From Cliona cf. orientalis (taxonomy: Eukaryota; Porifera; Demospongiae; Clionaida; Clionaidae): a stretch of 64,000 nucleotides of DNA. Of this stretch, positions 24,801 to 36,964 are shown piece by piece (within the stretch, counting starts at the first letter, position 1; every line of letters starts with the position of its first letter). The notes beneath the pieces were generated by a model that saw only the letters and a list, made by a program, of their open reading frames with translations, did not search any database and was not told the origin of the DNA. The DNA lies in assembly GCA_963930775.1 (NCBI GenBank), contig OZ005695.1, forward strand, positions 682,001 to 746,000, written 5' to 3'. Both the position numbers and the translations under genes were made by a program.

Positions 24801-27800
24801 ATTCAGCCATGCATGATATCCGAGCATGAGCACCTACAGCCCGGACGGGAGAGATACGACTCGGCCCAGGGGAGGGATGATTGGGACTATTTTTATTTAT
24901 TTATTAATTTTGTTCACAAGTATGTTTGATGTCACAATCATGGGATAATGTGACTGAACACTACTAACAGCATGCTATAGTACAATTGAGTGCCAGTTAG
25001 TATAGTGCGCATGCGCAGATGAAGACCATACCCTCACTGGAGGCCAAGAGTAGCTGATCAAACTCATCGTGTAATGGCGAAGTTCTCACTCCGCTCGAAC
25101 GTCGAATCTACCACCAGACCATGACAAAGAGCAGACATCGCCTCTCGCTTCGCTTGAGGCTCGGTGGCCTGCTGAGCAGGCCTGTCGAAACGCGCGGCGC
25201 TTGCGCCGCTCGCTCGAGCTCGAGAATGCATCTCTATGGCCCCTAGGCCTTGGCAACCTCGTTTGTGCACACGGCACAACAATTCTGACCAATCGTGAGT
25301 CTTCTGAACTTGTAGGAGAGCGCATCTTTTATGCCCTCCAGGTTAGGATACGGACTATATAAGAAAATTGATCGTCTGAAAAATATTTTTCGTTGTATAT
25401 ATATAATTATCCTACATTACTCAATATTACCTTACAATACCTTACATTACCCTGCATTACTCAACATTACCCTGCATTACCTTACAATACCTGGATTACC
25501 TTATATTACCCTGCATTACCTTACATTACCAAATACCCTAGCTTACATGCACAGTCGATGCTGAGGTGTACAGCTTGGTCTAGGCCGAATACAAGCCCCT
25601 CCCCCTTGTCCGCACCCTGCAGCCTCTTGGTGACCTCCGGCAGTTCCCCCAGCCCCCCTGCACCACCCACGCCCCCCACTCCATCAGCATCTGGGGGGAG
25701 GAAGGAATATTGAAAAAAAGAGGGGATTAGTGTCAACACTCAGCAATAAAATTAATTTTTCTTTGTTCTCACTAGTGATCTTGTTCTGAGCTCCGCCCCC
25801 AGCTCCACCCATTTCTGCCATCCAGTGTGCCTCATCAAAGAGATCCTCATTATCAGCGGGGGACACCTCCTGCCCCCGCATTAGGGCCACGTTAGGGGGG
25901 AGACAAAAAATTTGAGGGAAAAACACCCCCAAGGGGGCCAGAATTGCCTCATCGGAGAGTTTGATCTCATAATCATGTAGGATGCCAGGGGTGGGGGTCA
26001 TGACTGAAAATTGGTAGTCCTTTACCCCCCAGAGTGTGGGGTCCATGTGGCAGATTGATTCCTTGAGGTGCTGGACGAGGACACCACTCAGTCTGCTCTC
26101 CTCGCTACATTCCTTGTATGGAAAATTCGTCTGAAAGAGAGAGAACACACAAAAGTTTGATGCAGGAAAAAAGATTAGAGCTGGGAGTAGGTGTGACCTG
26201 GGACAAGGCTAGATTTTTTTTTACTGACACAATAACATAATTATGGACTATGGGTGAATATGAATGATATTGTTTATCAATCAACAGAACTTCTATCTTA
26301 CCTGTTGCAGAAGCCAGTGTAGCAATCTGGAGATATCACTACCTCCATAGCGCAGCATAAGCCTGCATGATAATATAATAATATTTACCTAAGTCATGTG
26401 ATCACTACCATGGCAACCTGTTGACTAGCTGACTGACCTTGTGTTGGGGTTTGACATGCCGTCTTCCACGCAGCAGATGCTGGTCGCCTCATCACCAGTG
26501 TTGACGATACAGGCACTGCTCAGACCAGCGCAGTAGGCGGCACACACCGATTCCTGAGGGGAGAGGGAGGGAGGGAGAGAGAAGGAGGGAGGGAGGGAGA
26601 GGCCGGGAGCCTGTAAAGTCATTTCTATAGAGAGTAGAGTTTTTATAAATGGACTCCTAGGGAGAGAGGGAGAGTACTGTAGGTATTATAGGGTAATCTC
26701 GGGTATTGTAGGTAAAGTAAGGTATTGTAGGGTACCGTAATTTGCGTTAATTTCGTTTGCAAAATTTTTGAGCTAGAAATTTTCGTTTTCATCTATATCA
26801 AAGCATGTGCCATATATTCGCTGTATACATTAGTACAGGTAAAATCTACTTTTGCATAAAAAATTTTGTTTAACAATGAAATATTTGTGAATTACGTGTA
26901 GGGTATTGTAGGGTAATGTATGTAGGTGATACTTGAGTATCTGTGACTTGCCTGGTGCAGAAAGGCAGCAGCAAACTCCATTCTCAACAAAAGTAGATTC
27001 ATCAGCTCCTTCAAAACAGGTCTCTCGATGATATCAGGAATGATAAGAATGACACGATAAAATTTAAACTCTTTTCTAGGGATTTCTAGGTAGTCTTCCA
27101 AGGCTTTGGTCCAGAGATCTTCAAGCATACTCAAGACGTTGGAGCGGGAGAGAGAGAGTGAGGTCTCTTTGAGGGTCAGGTGACGCATAGGCTTAAGGAG
27201 GGAGTAGTCCGCTCCAGAAGGAAGATAGAGAGCCTGAGAGAGAGGGAGAGAGAGAGAGAGAGAGAAGAGGGTCAGGGAGGGAGGAAAGGATGAAGGGAGG
27301 ATGACATACATGTACATGCAGCTATCAAATCCACTTATCCAAAATTGGACCTACTAAAAACTTTTCAACTTACATCATTCCCGATGACAAATTTTGGTTT
27401 AGCTGTGACATCAGTGAGTGTGAGGTCGTCGCTGTCCCTGGCAACGGGCTGGACACGCCCATTATGGGAGACATACTCCGCCCGATCGATGTTGTAGTTG
27501 ATCATTGAGGCAGCCACCCGACAGTCGTCCAGGTAGGTCATGATGGCCGCCAGCCCTTCCTCTCGCTGAATCTCGGTCTCGGGCTGGATCAGTCAGATGA
27601 GCATACAATATTATGATTACTGTAGATCGTGAAATTTTCACCATTAAATATTTTTCGTCGATGACTTTTTCCGACGAAAATTAAACACGCAAAATATTTT
27701 GTGTAACGTACGTCGACCTATACCTATTTAGTCACTGAAGTCTGGCGATGAAATTTAGACTACACGAAAAATTTAAAAGTGAAATATTTTACCAGCGAAA

Positions 27801-28176
27801 ATATCTGAGATGTTAATCATCTCTGGAGCCCCTTTAATTAATAATTAATTTTTATGACAAATAGTAACACATTACTCACAGTTATCTCCACGCTATATTT
27901 GAGAACCAAGCTCTCGTCCACACTCTTTAATCTATTCTCCATTCCATTCTGTGTCTCACTCCCATTCCCGGTTCCACCAGCCCCAGCCTCCTGTACATTC
28001 CTATAGGCAATGATGTGTGGAATGGAATGGGGAGTGGGGTCCGTGGAGAGGCCCAGGTGTAGCGTGGAGGAGCCTGGGTGAAGAATGATGATGGCCTGGC
28101 GGACATTCTCCTCTTCCTCCTCTTCCTCGTCTCCTTCGCCCATTTCTTCCTCGCGAAATTCACCATCCAAGGCCAT
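21853..28176 (-). CDS. ACTR8: Actin-related protein 8 (INO80 complex subunit), 9 exons
   Basis: Nuclear actin-related protein of the INO80 chromatin remodeller. Exons: 28176-27880, 27583-27374, 27233-26952, 26553-26438, 26362-26302, 26130-25773, 25690-25547, 22455-22292, 21996-21853; 591 residues against 624 in human. Landmarks: ILHPGSSTLHLG (human VIHPGSTTLRIG), NGRVQPVARD region, YRVILIIPDI, ESVCAAYCAGLSSACIVNTGD, CCVEDGMSNPNTR, YGGSDISRLLHWLL, FPYKECS, LHSIDC-like LSIDC, GGIVMVGGGLAFPG and the C-terminus VWKGGAVLSCLDTGQELWI...RLLRERAPF. The exon ending at 26952 uses a GC donor (CAG|GCAAGT). A CTCAG acceptor sits just before the ATG at 28176, so a 5' untranslated exon is likely. The N-terminus is acidic. 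Confidence 0.93.
22487..22585 (+). repeat. Degenerate TTACATTACC/TTACAATACC array
   Basis: Short units such as CCTTACAATA and CATTACCCTA follow each other. A related array in the same orientation lies at 25411-25543, and arrays in the opposite orientation lie at 23413-23797. Confidence 0.75.
22793..23310 (+). repeat. Dispersed repeat, copy 1
   Basis: About 400 bases match 53040-53425 in the same orientation. Shared marks: CCAGCTCCATAGCTCTTTCC, GCTTTTAATTAATTACGTCA, CGCGTTTTGCTACCCCCTGT, GAAAACTGCACATGGTC and CATATATGGCTTAGGGGTCG. A partial copy of the left part lies at 22680-22770, and of the right part at 24846-24960. No coding capacity is seen, so it may be a SINE-like or other non-autonomous element. 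Confidence 0.75.
23371..23797 (+). repeat. Tandem repeat of about 178 bases (2.4 copies)
   Basis: Copies begin at about 23371, 23550 and 23724 with TGACCAATCGGATCACAGTA, continue with GGGTAATGTAGGTATTGTAG arrays, and end with ATCTGATTGGTCAGTTGGAG. CCAAT motifs in opposite orientation (TGACCAATC and GATTGGTCA) flank each array. Confidence 0.8.
23893..24616 (+). repeat. Minisatellite, unit about 48-55 bases, 13 copies plus a partial one
   Basis: Each unit contains CAAGGGGGGACCATTGGT, followed by a GACATCACGATAGCCAGTTAC-like segment. Frames through it stay open (repeating HSPRGDHWW) only because unit lengths are often multiples of three; this is not treated as a gene. Confidence 0.92.
25411..25543 (+). 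repeat. Degenerate TTACATTACCCTGCATTACC array
   Basis: The same pentamer-like repeat as at 22487-22585. It reaches to within a few bases of the ACTR8 exon ending at 25547. Confidence 0.75.
26733..26900. mobile_element. MITE-like element with TACCGTA-type ends, 168 bp (degenerate)
   Basis: The left end TACCGTAATTTGCGTTAATT and the right end (complement TACACGTAATTCACAAATAT) form imperfect inverted repeats about 40 bases long, including a shared CAAAATTTTT. It lies in an ACTR8 intron. Confidence 0.5.
27238..27266 (+). repeat. (GA)n run at a minus-strand 3' splice site
   Basis: On the sense strand this is a CT tract just upstream of the ACTR8 exon that starts at 27233. Confidence 0.8.
27618..27812. 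mobile_element. Degenerate inverted-repeat element in ACTR8 intron
   Basis: Begins TACTGTAGATCGTGAAATTT. Its arms share AAATTTTCACC...TTTTTCGT with the complement of the right arm. Resembles the TACCGTA-ended elements but is weaker. Confidence 0.35.
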
Positions 28177-28673
28177 CTGAGACACACAAAAGGTACAGGG
28201 TCGTCAAGCGCGTAATGAGCGTTACAATTATAAAGTTGTAAGTTTGTATTTACTTTGACGTCTCAGATGCGTTATGACTTCGTTTGATTCTCTATTCGTT
28301 GTTCTTGCCTCGAAGTAGCCTCCCTTTCCCCACTTTCTTTTTAAATAATAGCGTACTCCGAGTGCATGTACGTACTCCAATATTCGGCACGGGGTCGTCA
28401 AACACAAGCGCATCTTGTCGACCCTTTACCATACACATCCCTGTCCAGTCACAATTCAAAGGCGGAGTGCATAATACAAAAAATCCAAGAAAGCATGTAC
28501 AGTTTAATTCCTACTTCAGTTTTGACAACTGTTGACACTACTGAGCACTGCAATTAAGAATTTAGCTAGCTATCAACGAAATAAATTATTAACAGAACAA
28601 AAAAAAAAAAAAAACAAGGAGAGGAAGTCCCTGTCAATCAATATATAATTATTAATTATCGGCAGTCGCACCG
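28177..28673. other. Spacer between ACTR8 start and RhoGDI end
   Basis: No coding sequence seen. It should hold the ACTR8 promoter and any 5' untranslated exon, and the RhoGDI 3' tail. A run of 16 A lies near 28598. Confidence 0.5.
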
Positions 28674-30832
28674 CTAAGCCCAGTCTTTCTTGATTTCCAG
28701 ACACCACTCCCACTCCAGGTAGATGTTCTTGTCGTCATCAGTGAATTTACTCTTTACGTTGTATTTGCCACGGGCAATCATTCCTGAGGGGGCCTCATCG
28801 GTAGGAGTGGTGAAGCCATGAGCCTCGGTCTTAGGCCCGTAGCTACCCACCATGAAGTTGCCCTTATCAACTGTGGGAGGGAGGAGGAGAGGGAGAGAGA
28901 GAGAGAAAGGGAGAGGGAGAGAGAGAAAATAAGGGACTTTCCCAGCAATAAATATTCTGCCAACTATCAAAATTATTATATTATGCCAATTGAGCGATTC
29001 TTTGATACAGATGCATACACCTCATAATTAAGTTTTATGACATACCTTTTATTCCCTTCCTGTGAAACGTGTGGAAGTATCTCAGACCAGAGACGATCTC
29101 CCTTTGCACACGGAACTCAATCCTAAGCTTATAGCTCACTCCTTCCTTAATGGTTATAGGATTCGCCTTAAACTTTGAGAGATCGCCTATAAATTATAAA
29201 GAACAGCTATAATATAATATTATAGTAGTGGCAATCTCCAATTTATAGAACCATATCAAATAAAATTATTAATATTGATAGCCTTAAGAGCAGCTCTGTA
29301 CAATACCGTAGTTAATCGAATACTACGTACGATCCAATTTAACGTAAGAAACTAGCATTTTTCGAATTCTCATAACGTTCATGTATGGAGTAACTGATGA
29401 CCTTTACCAGGAAAACGTGTTTTTCAAAATTGAAATCATTTTTTTCATACGTTGTATTAGATTTAAGTACGGTATATTATACCATTCTGGGCTTTACTAA
29501 AATGTTAACTTGCCAGTAAGATCCAGCTCAATATCAGGTCTTCCGTCAACCACTAAGACCATCTTCTTCAAGAGAACATTATTGCCACCCTCATCTGTAG
29601 GGTAATGAGAGTACATGCTGATGACCCTTGACCTCTTGGAGACGGGCATTAATTAGAATAACCACACGCGTACATATAATATTATATATACATGTAGTAT
29701 AGCTTAATTAAAGTGAAAGTACACAATAAACGTTTATAAATCACAAAAACAGCATAAAGTACGAAATCTGCTTCAACACACAATACTGTAGACTATGCTT
29801 GGCTAAAATGGCATCCAGGTAGGCATGCGTCTGCATGGGAGTTGATTGGCTCATTACACAGTGGAATTAAAGCTAATTACTGGGCGAAAGTCTATCATAT
29901 CTTTTGTCAAAATTCAATGATAGACTTTTACTAACTAAAGAGTATGATACATGAACCCGATAGGTGCAACAGTTTAATGAATTGCTACTACGAGTCAAAT
30001 TCAATAATTGAAGGTTTGAAAACAAGCAAGTATAATAATAATAATTGTAATTACTGATGCCCCACAAACACGAAACACACAGAAATATATAGTACTTTCC
30101 TTGTTTCAAATACTATTTTGCAGCAATACCACGGGACACACAGATTAAAAAAGAACACTGTTCACTTGACATTTGTGTATTGAAGTGATCGCACAGCTGT
30201 AGCAGACAGCGTTCAAGATGGCTTCACAGCTGTACACAAAGCACAAATGGAGTGACACACACAATAGCTTCCTAGCTTTCTTAAGTCTCTACTGCTGATG
30301 TACATGTACAGGGATAGTGAAGTACATGTAACTGCAGGTGTCCAACAGAGCTTCCTCTGTCTCAGGGTGTTCACGTTACAACACTCACACTTCTGCCCTT
30401 GTCCAGGTGACCACAAGATTTCGATACTCATGCTCTCTCTCCCTCCACCCCCCTCTCTCCCTTTCTTTCTCTCTCCCTCTCCCTCCCCCCCCTCTCTCTC
30501 TAGCACACACACAACACGTGTAAAACATGATCCAAATGTGTACACACACCGAACGCTTATGGGCTTATGGACAATATGCATGCTGGCAGCAGTAGTCCTG
30601 CTGATCCCAAATAAGGCCCACCATTGTCAAACCTGCCCTGTTGAAATGGGCCAAGCTTCTTTGGGGAAAACGCTTCTAAATAACACTAGATAAAGAAGGT
30701 GAGAAAGCAAAATACACACACGCTCACTCATACACAGACTAAGACACAATTATTGATTTTGTCCATAAACCATACTTTGCCCTTGATAAACAAGAATGCA
30801 GGCCACTTACTGTTAGATCTGTACACATCATG

Positions 30833-30872
<40 letters not shown>

Positions 30873-32372
30873 CAGAGGAATAAGTACTCACAACTTTAAA
30901 TCAACATCCTATGTATCTATAGGACTTGTTTTCTTTCCAAAGCTATGCCAAGAATAAAAACAGACCCTTCGCCCTGTTTTGGCTTCACAACACAAACAAC
31001 CCACGTACAAAAGAAAGGTAAAAATGAGTGGTTTTTAACTACACATAGGTCCACCACAATACGTACACACGACTACGCTACATGTACATGCCCTATAATA
31101 CAGAAACACTCTTATACATATGTAACTATTGTAAGCCTACCCCACTCACACATACTTGCACACACACATGGAGAGGGCCAATAAAATTAGCATATTTCAT
31201 GAAACCAAAGATGTATCGGATGATGGAGACCGTTACGAAAGGGGGGAGGGGGGAGAGGGAGAGGGAGGGACAGAGATGGACTTGACTAGGGGCAGACAGC
31301 GCCTGGGCCCTCTTAATTCAGACACATGTGACAGCTCAACAAAACAATACACAACCTAACTTGGTTCGGTGATATAATATTAAATAGCAGAAGGCACTCC
31401 ACTACAGTCCACACTTCTCTCACATACCACACATGGCCAAAACTGAAACAGCGAAATACTGAAATACTAGAACAAATATTGTCAACACAATCGCCCCCCC
31501 CCCTCACTCCACTTACTCAACACATACACACTCCATCATGAATGTACATGATGAGATGAAGGGTCTGTGGTGGTCTAGTACAGTTTCACCGCTATCAATA
31601 TGGCAAAGATAATGAATGCAAAGGCCTCCATTTATGTCAGCGTCAGTCTGAACTATCTATCATGCACGTATGCAATCAACCTATACCTGTTATGAATCTG
31701 CCGAGCAACTATGGAGTATATAATATTATCACACGTACGTACCAAGGACATCTTTTGTTTGTCCGAGCAGTGCAGCTTTGTACTTGACCAATGCCTCGTC
31801 GTCTGCGTCCAGCTGCTGGATAGTCGCCAGATCGACCTTCGCCGGAGCCTTGTAGCCAGGCGTTTCTTCATCGTCATCCTGTCAAAGAAAAAGAGATTAT
31901 AACTAGTTAGTAAATCAGCCTTGAGAAATTTTAAATTTCGTGCAAGAGCCACTTGTCTAGTATAGTAAAACACAGCAAAAAAAAAAACCACAACATATGT
32001 TAAGATGTTAGTAAAATTAATTTTAATAATCACTGATAATAATAATTATGGACAGTTAGCTGTATAATAGAAACAGGTCTTCATTATTTGATTAAACACG
32101 CACACGCCACTGTGAGGTGCAGTCCACACTTCAAAAATTCTGTTGATACACTTGAAAGGCTAAATAACTCGGGAGAAAAGGAAATTCCAGGTGACATTTT
32201 CAAATGAGAAAAATTCCACCAAATGTCGGACAGCTAGAGATATTTTATGGAGAGGGACTGTCTGTGTTTATTGATTCTATAAATAGATACAATTAAGGTG
32301 GTATTTATATCTCACTGCGTCGGTGGCGGCAGTGGCTCCAGCCGGTACTTCTTCTGGCTTATCATCGGCCAT
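28674..32372 (-). CDS. ARHGDI: Rho GDP-dissociation inhibitor, 5 exons
   Basis: Extracts prenylated Rho GTPases from membranes and keeps them in the cytosol. Exons: 32372-32316, 31878-31743, 29594-29514, 29186-29046, 28870-28674; 203 residues against 204 in human RhoGDI-alpha. Landmarks: [12 protein letters not shown] start, [91 protein letters not shown] and C-terminal [13 protein letters not shown]. The third exon ends at a GC donor (ACTG|GCAAGT). The intron 29595-31742 is unusually long for this window. A single family member is visible here, so no paralogue letter is assigned. Confidence 0.94.
29304..29474. mobile_element. MITE-like element with TACCGTA ends, 171 bp
   Basis: The left arm TACCGTAGTTAATCGAATAC pairs with the right arm, whose complement begins TACCGTACTTAAATCTAATA. 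The element lies in a RhoGDI intron and its TA ends could be a TA target duplication. Confidence 0.65.
29595..31742 (-). other. 2.1 kb RhoGDI intron, no gene seen
   Basis: Contains C/T-rich stretches (about 30430-30500), a GA run (30836-30870) and CA-rich patches. I find no conserved coding sequence. Confidence 0.5.
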
Positions 32373-33032
32373 GTTTCACACGAAGTCGCTTCTCTGACGG
32401 AGCAAAAAGACGAAAACTGAAAGAAGGTAGGGAGAAGGGAGAAAATGAGAGAGAGAGCTTCGCTTTATACAACACACGGTCACCCAACCCTTGCCCCTGT
32501 AAAGAAAATTTGTCACGCTCTTGTACTAGACAGAAAAAATTTGACTAGCCCCAAGATTTCTAGTCTACCGAATTCGGTAGAGGGATACGCAGAGAAGTGG
32601 GAATAAAGATAAACACGCTCACCTTTCTCGATTGAGTAGACGCGGCTTGATCGAGCGAGTTGTTATCCCTCGGCTCTCCCAAAAATGGATACCGATCACC
32701 AGGAGTTGCACTGAGCATGCGTAGTCCAAATTGAGCTGAGGGGCGTGGCTCGTTCGTGGAGGTGTGCTCCAATAAGAAACAACGTGCGCTCACTTCCTGG
32801 TCATTATTATGCATCAATATCCTGTAGACAGAGGAAGCGATATCAATATCACAATTTTAGGCCAGGGTACGGGTACCGGGTACAGGTGTACGTTGAACAA
32901 GGACGTTACAAGTTTAGCCAGCTGCGTCGAAGCTTTAGGTGACTGACTGGTACACGAACAGCCGGCCAGTGAGAGAGCGCGGATCGAGGCAACCACGACC
33001 CTCATCAGTACCGTATCGGCAGGGTTTCGGAA
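32373..33032. promoter_or_regulatory. Divergent promoter region between RhoGDI and the R7 RGS gene
   Basis: The start codons lie 660 bases apart on opposite strands. No coding region is seen. GC content rises toward 32900-33030. Confidence 0.45.
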
Positions 33033-35258
33033 ATGAGCAACGGTGCGATCGACGCCGCGGCGAGACGGGCCACTCTGCCAACCAAATTCGCCACCGGTAG
33101 AGCTGCGCAGCAGAACGCACAGGCACCTCAGAAAAAGTGGACGATCTCTAATCCTGCTCCTGCTGCCGGGAATTCGGGCAGACAATCGCCTTCGCCGTTG
33201 AAAGGCCACGCAGTCTCTCCGGTCGTCAACTCTGCTACGAACACAGCACCGATATACGCAAGGGTAGGTCCTGTGGGGTATAATAATATTATTATACATA
33301 CCTCGTAAATTTGCGTTTTGATAAAATTTGTATAGGTTGCACGTACAGTGTACAGTATCATCAGCTGAGAGGTATATATACGTAGCTAGAGGCGATATTT
33401 ATTGCGTGATATTGGATGTCACTTTGGATTTTGCTGGCAGCCCGCTGTCAGTTGATATAGCCAGATTCATGATAGATCATGAATAAGTAAAGATAATACT
33501 GAGCTAGCTATGTATTTTATTATTGCTACACTCCAAAAAAATTAATGTGCGGCAGAGATTTAGTATTAATTTTTATCTAAACTCAAGAATATTAATTATC
33601 AACTGAAAGCCTGGATTTTTTTTTTTTTTACTTTATCGTTAATCTTATAAGCTAAAGCCAAAAAACTGTACTAGTCGGATAGTGTGAAATTACCAACAAT
33701 CCTACCAATTTATAGAACAGTATATCATCATCTCAGCATTAACAAGCGTGGCAAATTACCTCTTTATGATACATTTCACGTCGAAGTGTTTCTACGCCAC
33801 ACTAATGCAGTAGCATCTGCTAGCTACTAATTGTCCTAATGGGTAGGGAGAGGGTCCTTACTGGCCGCTCGCGACATGCCTGCCTGCAAGATTGACCCGC
33901 TTGTTTGAAAACACCATATGCTGTGAGGAATAGCTGTCCCAGGCATATTTTCCAAGAAACAGGTAGCTACGATATAAGATTAACATACCTGGTAAAATCA
34001 TTACCGTTTGTATAGTCAGTGGTGCAAGTGGGAGAGGTTTATTACATTGTATGCGAACAGGATTACAACTGTCTGTGACAGCGCTACCGTTGTACGAAAA
34101 TTAATAACAGTTGCGTGCCCCCGAGGAAGGGTGAGCATGCGTGCACGGAAGAGAAGCTCGTTATTTTGATCAATGTTTACAAAAACTGTTCGGTATGTTT
34201 AGGAACTCTAGTTAGATAGATAGGCCTAAATCGGAATTTGTATTAAATAATCAGAGGTATGTTGTAGTAAAATATTTATAGTTGTAGTTGACCCATTTAT
34301 AAGACGGCAAAGTAAAATTGAATTTGCTAATATTTTCAGCCATCATGAAGTTTTGTTTGTAAAATACTGTATATTGAAAGTGCAATTCGTCTGAAACAAT
34401 GACATCCATTATCTTGATATGGACATTGTAAGCATTTGATGTAGATATAATATTATTGATGTATACAATATCATGGGTTCCCGAAGCTTACAAAACCATG
34501 TAGCCATTTCCCAAGATATTACTGACTAGTGGTGACCTTTAAAAGCAGGTTGTATAGGAAAGGATTGGCTACTCAGTAGTGGCCAAAGTGAAGGAGACTA
34601 CAATAGCAAATGACTAATTTGGCTAGTGTGTGGGGAACCCCTGAATGTAGGTTATAGGTTTTGCCCCCTATGCTGGTACATAATATGTATCTATGGTGCA
34701 GTTTTCTGGTAGAGGATGACATATAATAATATTGTATAAGTTTCGTGAAACTTTCAGTGTCAAAATATATAATGATCTAATATCATGACTTGGTTTCACT
34801 ATTGTGATATTAGTATTAGCTGCATCCCCAGGGGCTCCCCCCTCGTTATTTCATACGCATGAAAACATTGAAAAACTGGAATGGGTCAAGGAAAGCTTTT
34901 TTGGACAAAATTTTAATTTTTTGTTGTTCTAATTATGCAGATGCAAGCCGTGGTGCAGAGAATGTTGCACTCGGAGGACGGCGTACCGATCCGCTCTCAC
35001 AAGCGTCGACTCATCTCGGCCATCCCCTCAGCCTTCACGGGTAAGCCCCTGGTAGTTAAGACTCTATCAATAATGGACATACACCTGTTATGTTACACAT
35101 AAGCAATAAAAAGATGTCTGTGTATTGTGTTGTAGCTAGCAGTAGCTTGCGTAGTTACAGCTGCCTTTCAATAGTCCTGCCATCTGCTCTATGCAAAGAA
35201 TTGTAGCTGTTAATTGCATTAGGGTCTTATTATGTAATTTGCCCTCTCCCTCTCTCTC

Positions 35259-35324
<66 letters not shown>

Positions 35325-36924
35325 CCTCCTTGTAGAGAGCAGTACTACACATCTGTGCAAACACATTAATTTTTTTGTTTCCTTTCCTCAGGGGCTGACG
35401 TTGTGACTTGGCTCATGAAGAACCTCTCCATTCAGTCAAAAGGTACAAACATGTTGCCATATCTGTCATCACTGCTGAGTGCTCATTGTGTGTGCATGTA
35501 CCTTGTACCTACGTGCTCTGAAATAATAATATAGCCTGCAGCAGAGGCATAATATTATATTCATGTGCATGAGATTTGACTTTAATCGGGCCTTAAGTGT
35601 TCACTTTCTTGGCTGATAATAATATTGCAATAGTACAGCTAGCTAGTGCTGGTACATTGAAGGCAGTCAAGATAACTGTCGGAGACACAGTACAAGTACC
35701 GCAGGATCTATTGACATTGTATGTCAACACATCCTCACACATGCACACTGTCTGACGTACATGTACATGGCACGCAGCACTTTCAACACATATATACAAT
35801 CATTCGCTCACACATACACACTTTCAACACAGCATCTATTGTGTAGCCTCGTATCCAGGCCTCCAGGCCTCCTGTTTTAATTTTTGCGTGCAACATTAAA
35901 ATAAAAGCTGGGAGATCAAGAGAGAGAGAGTGCTTGGGGACGAGGCTATCTATTGTGTACACACTTTCGACACAATACATACAAACGTACCTACAGCGGA
36001 GGCGATCCACCTGGCCACCATGCTGAGTAAGCATGGCTTCTTCTTCTGCGTTGAAGGACTCGAGACTCCAATGAGAGACGACGGGACTCTCTTCAGATTC
36101 CAGGTCAGCACATCGTCGTACGTGTACCTTATTGCAGCAGCTAACGTAACTAACTGTATAATATTATGCCATCATCCTTCCGTAATATTAGATGTGCATG
36201 TATAATGAGTTGTGAACTAAATATAGGAGTGCTGTTGTGTATTTAGTCTAGAGGTGGCCAGGGATCCCAGGCCCTTGATAACCTTGGCTTGTGCTAGCCG
36301 TTAGAAAAGGCAACAGATTGTGCTACCTATACATGCAGGAAGTCCATGAGGGCATGTGTCCCTTATTAGTATGGACACGTATTGTATGTGTGTCTTTGTT
36401 TGAAAGCATGGCTCAGCTCAGGTTGTAAATTGGCCTGGTGGTACATGGTTCAGCTTTGTTAGCGGGTTTGTCATGTGATGCGCTGGACAAATGGTGGCTT
36501 TGTAAGGACATGTACCATTGTTCTGGTACTCATCAAATTGTCTCTCTCCTTCTCTCTCTCTCTCTCTCTCTCTCTCCCCCTCCCTCCAGACTCCATACTA
36601 CTGGCCATCTCAGAACCCTGTGGACAATGACGTGGAGTATGGTAAGCCATGAAGGTTTTTGTTTTTACTCACACACACTACAGCTACTGGTCCACAAAAG
36701 TAGTTCTAGGGTGAGTCTTAATTGACTCACTTTTCCTCCAATTAGCTACTCTAATTAGATCAAATGCCCACCCTTCAGTCGGCTGCAAGTTGAGCCCATG
36801 AGCAGCAGTACAGGGTTTTTTTTAATGTACCTGTATCATGCAAAGCATGGCATGTACGCATGTTTGGCATGTGGGGATAATTAGCATAATCAGAATTATG
36901 TGCCACAGATTCATGATCAATGTG

Positions 36925-36964
<40 letters not shown>

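Larger units (their letters stand above)
22456..25546 (-). other. Repeat-filled 3.1 kb intron of ACTR8
   Basis: By far the largest intron of this gene. It contains pentamer-like arrays in both orientations, a copy of a dispersed repeat, a 178-base tandem unit, a 54-base minisatellite and a GC-rich stretch near 25170-25220. I see no conserved coding sequence in it. Confidence 0.75.

Noticed and set aside
25064-25325. Arg/Ala-rich minus-strand frames near 25.1-25.3 kb
   Set aside because: They come from a GC-rich stretch inside a repeat-filled intron, with no match or splice signals joining them to ACTR8.
32814-33299. 161-residue minus-strand frame opposite the first RGS exon
   Set aside because: Antisense shadow of a GC-rich coding exon; Arg-rich composition typical of such shadows.
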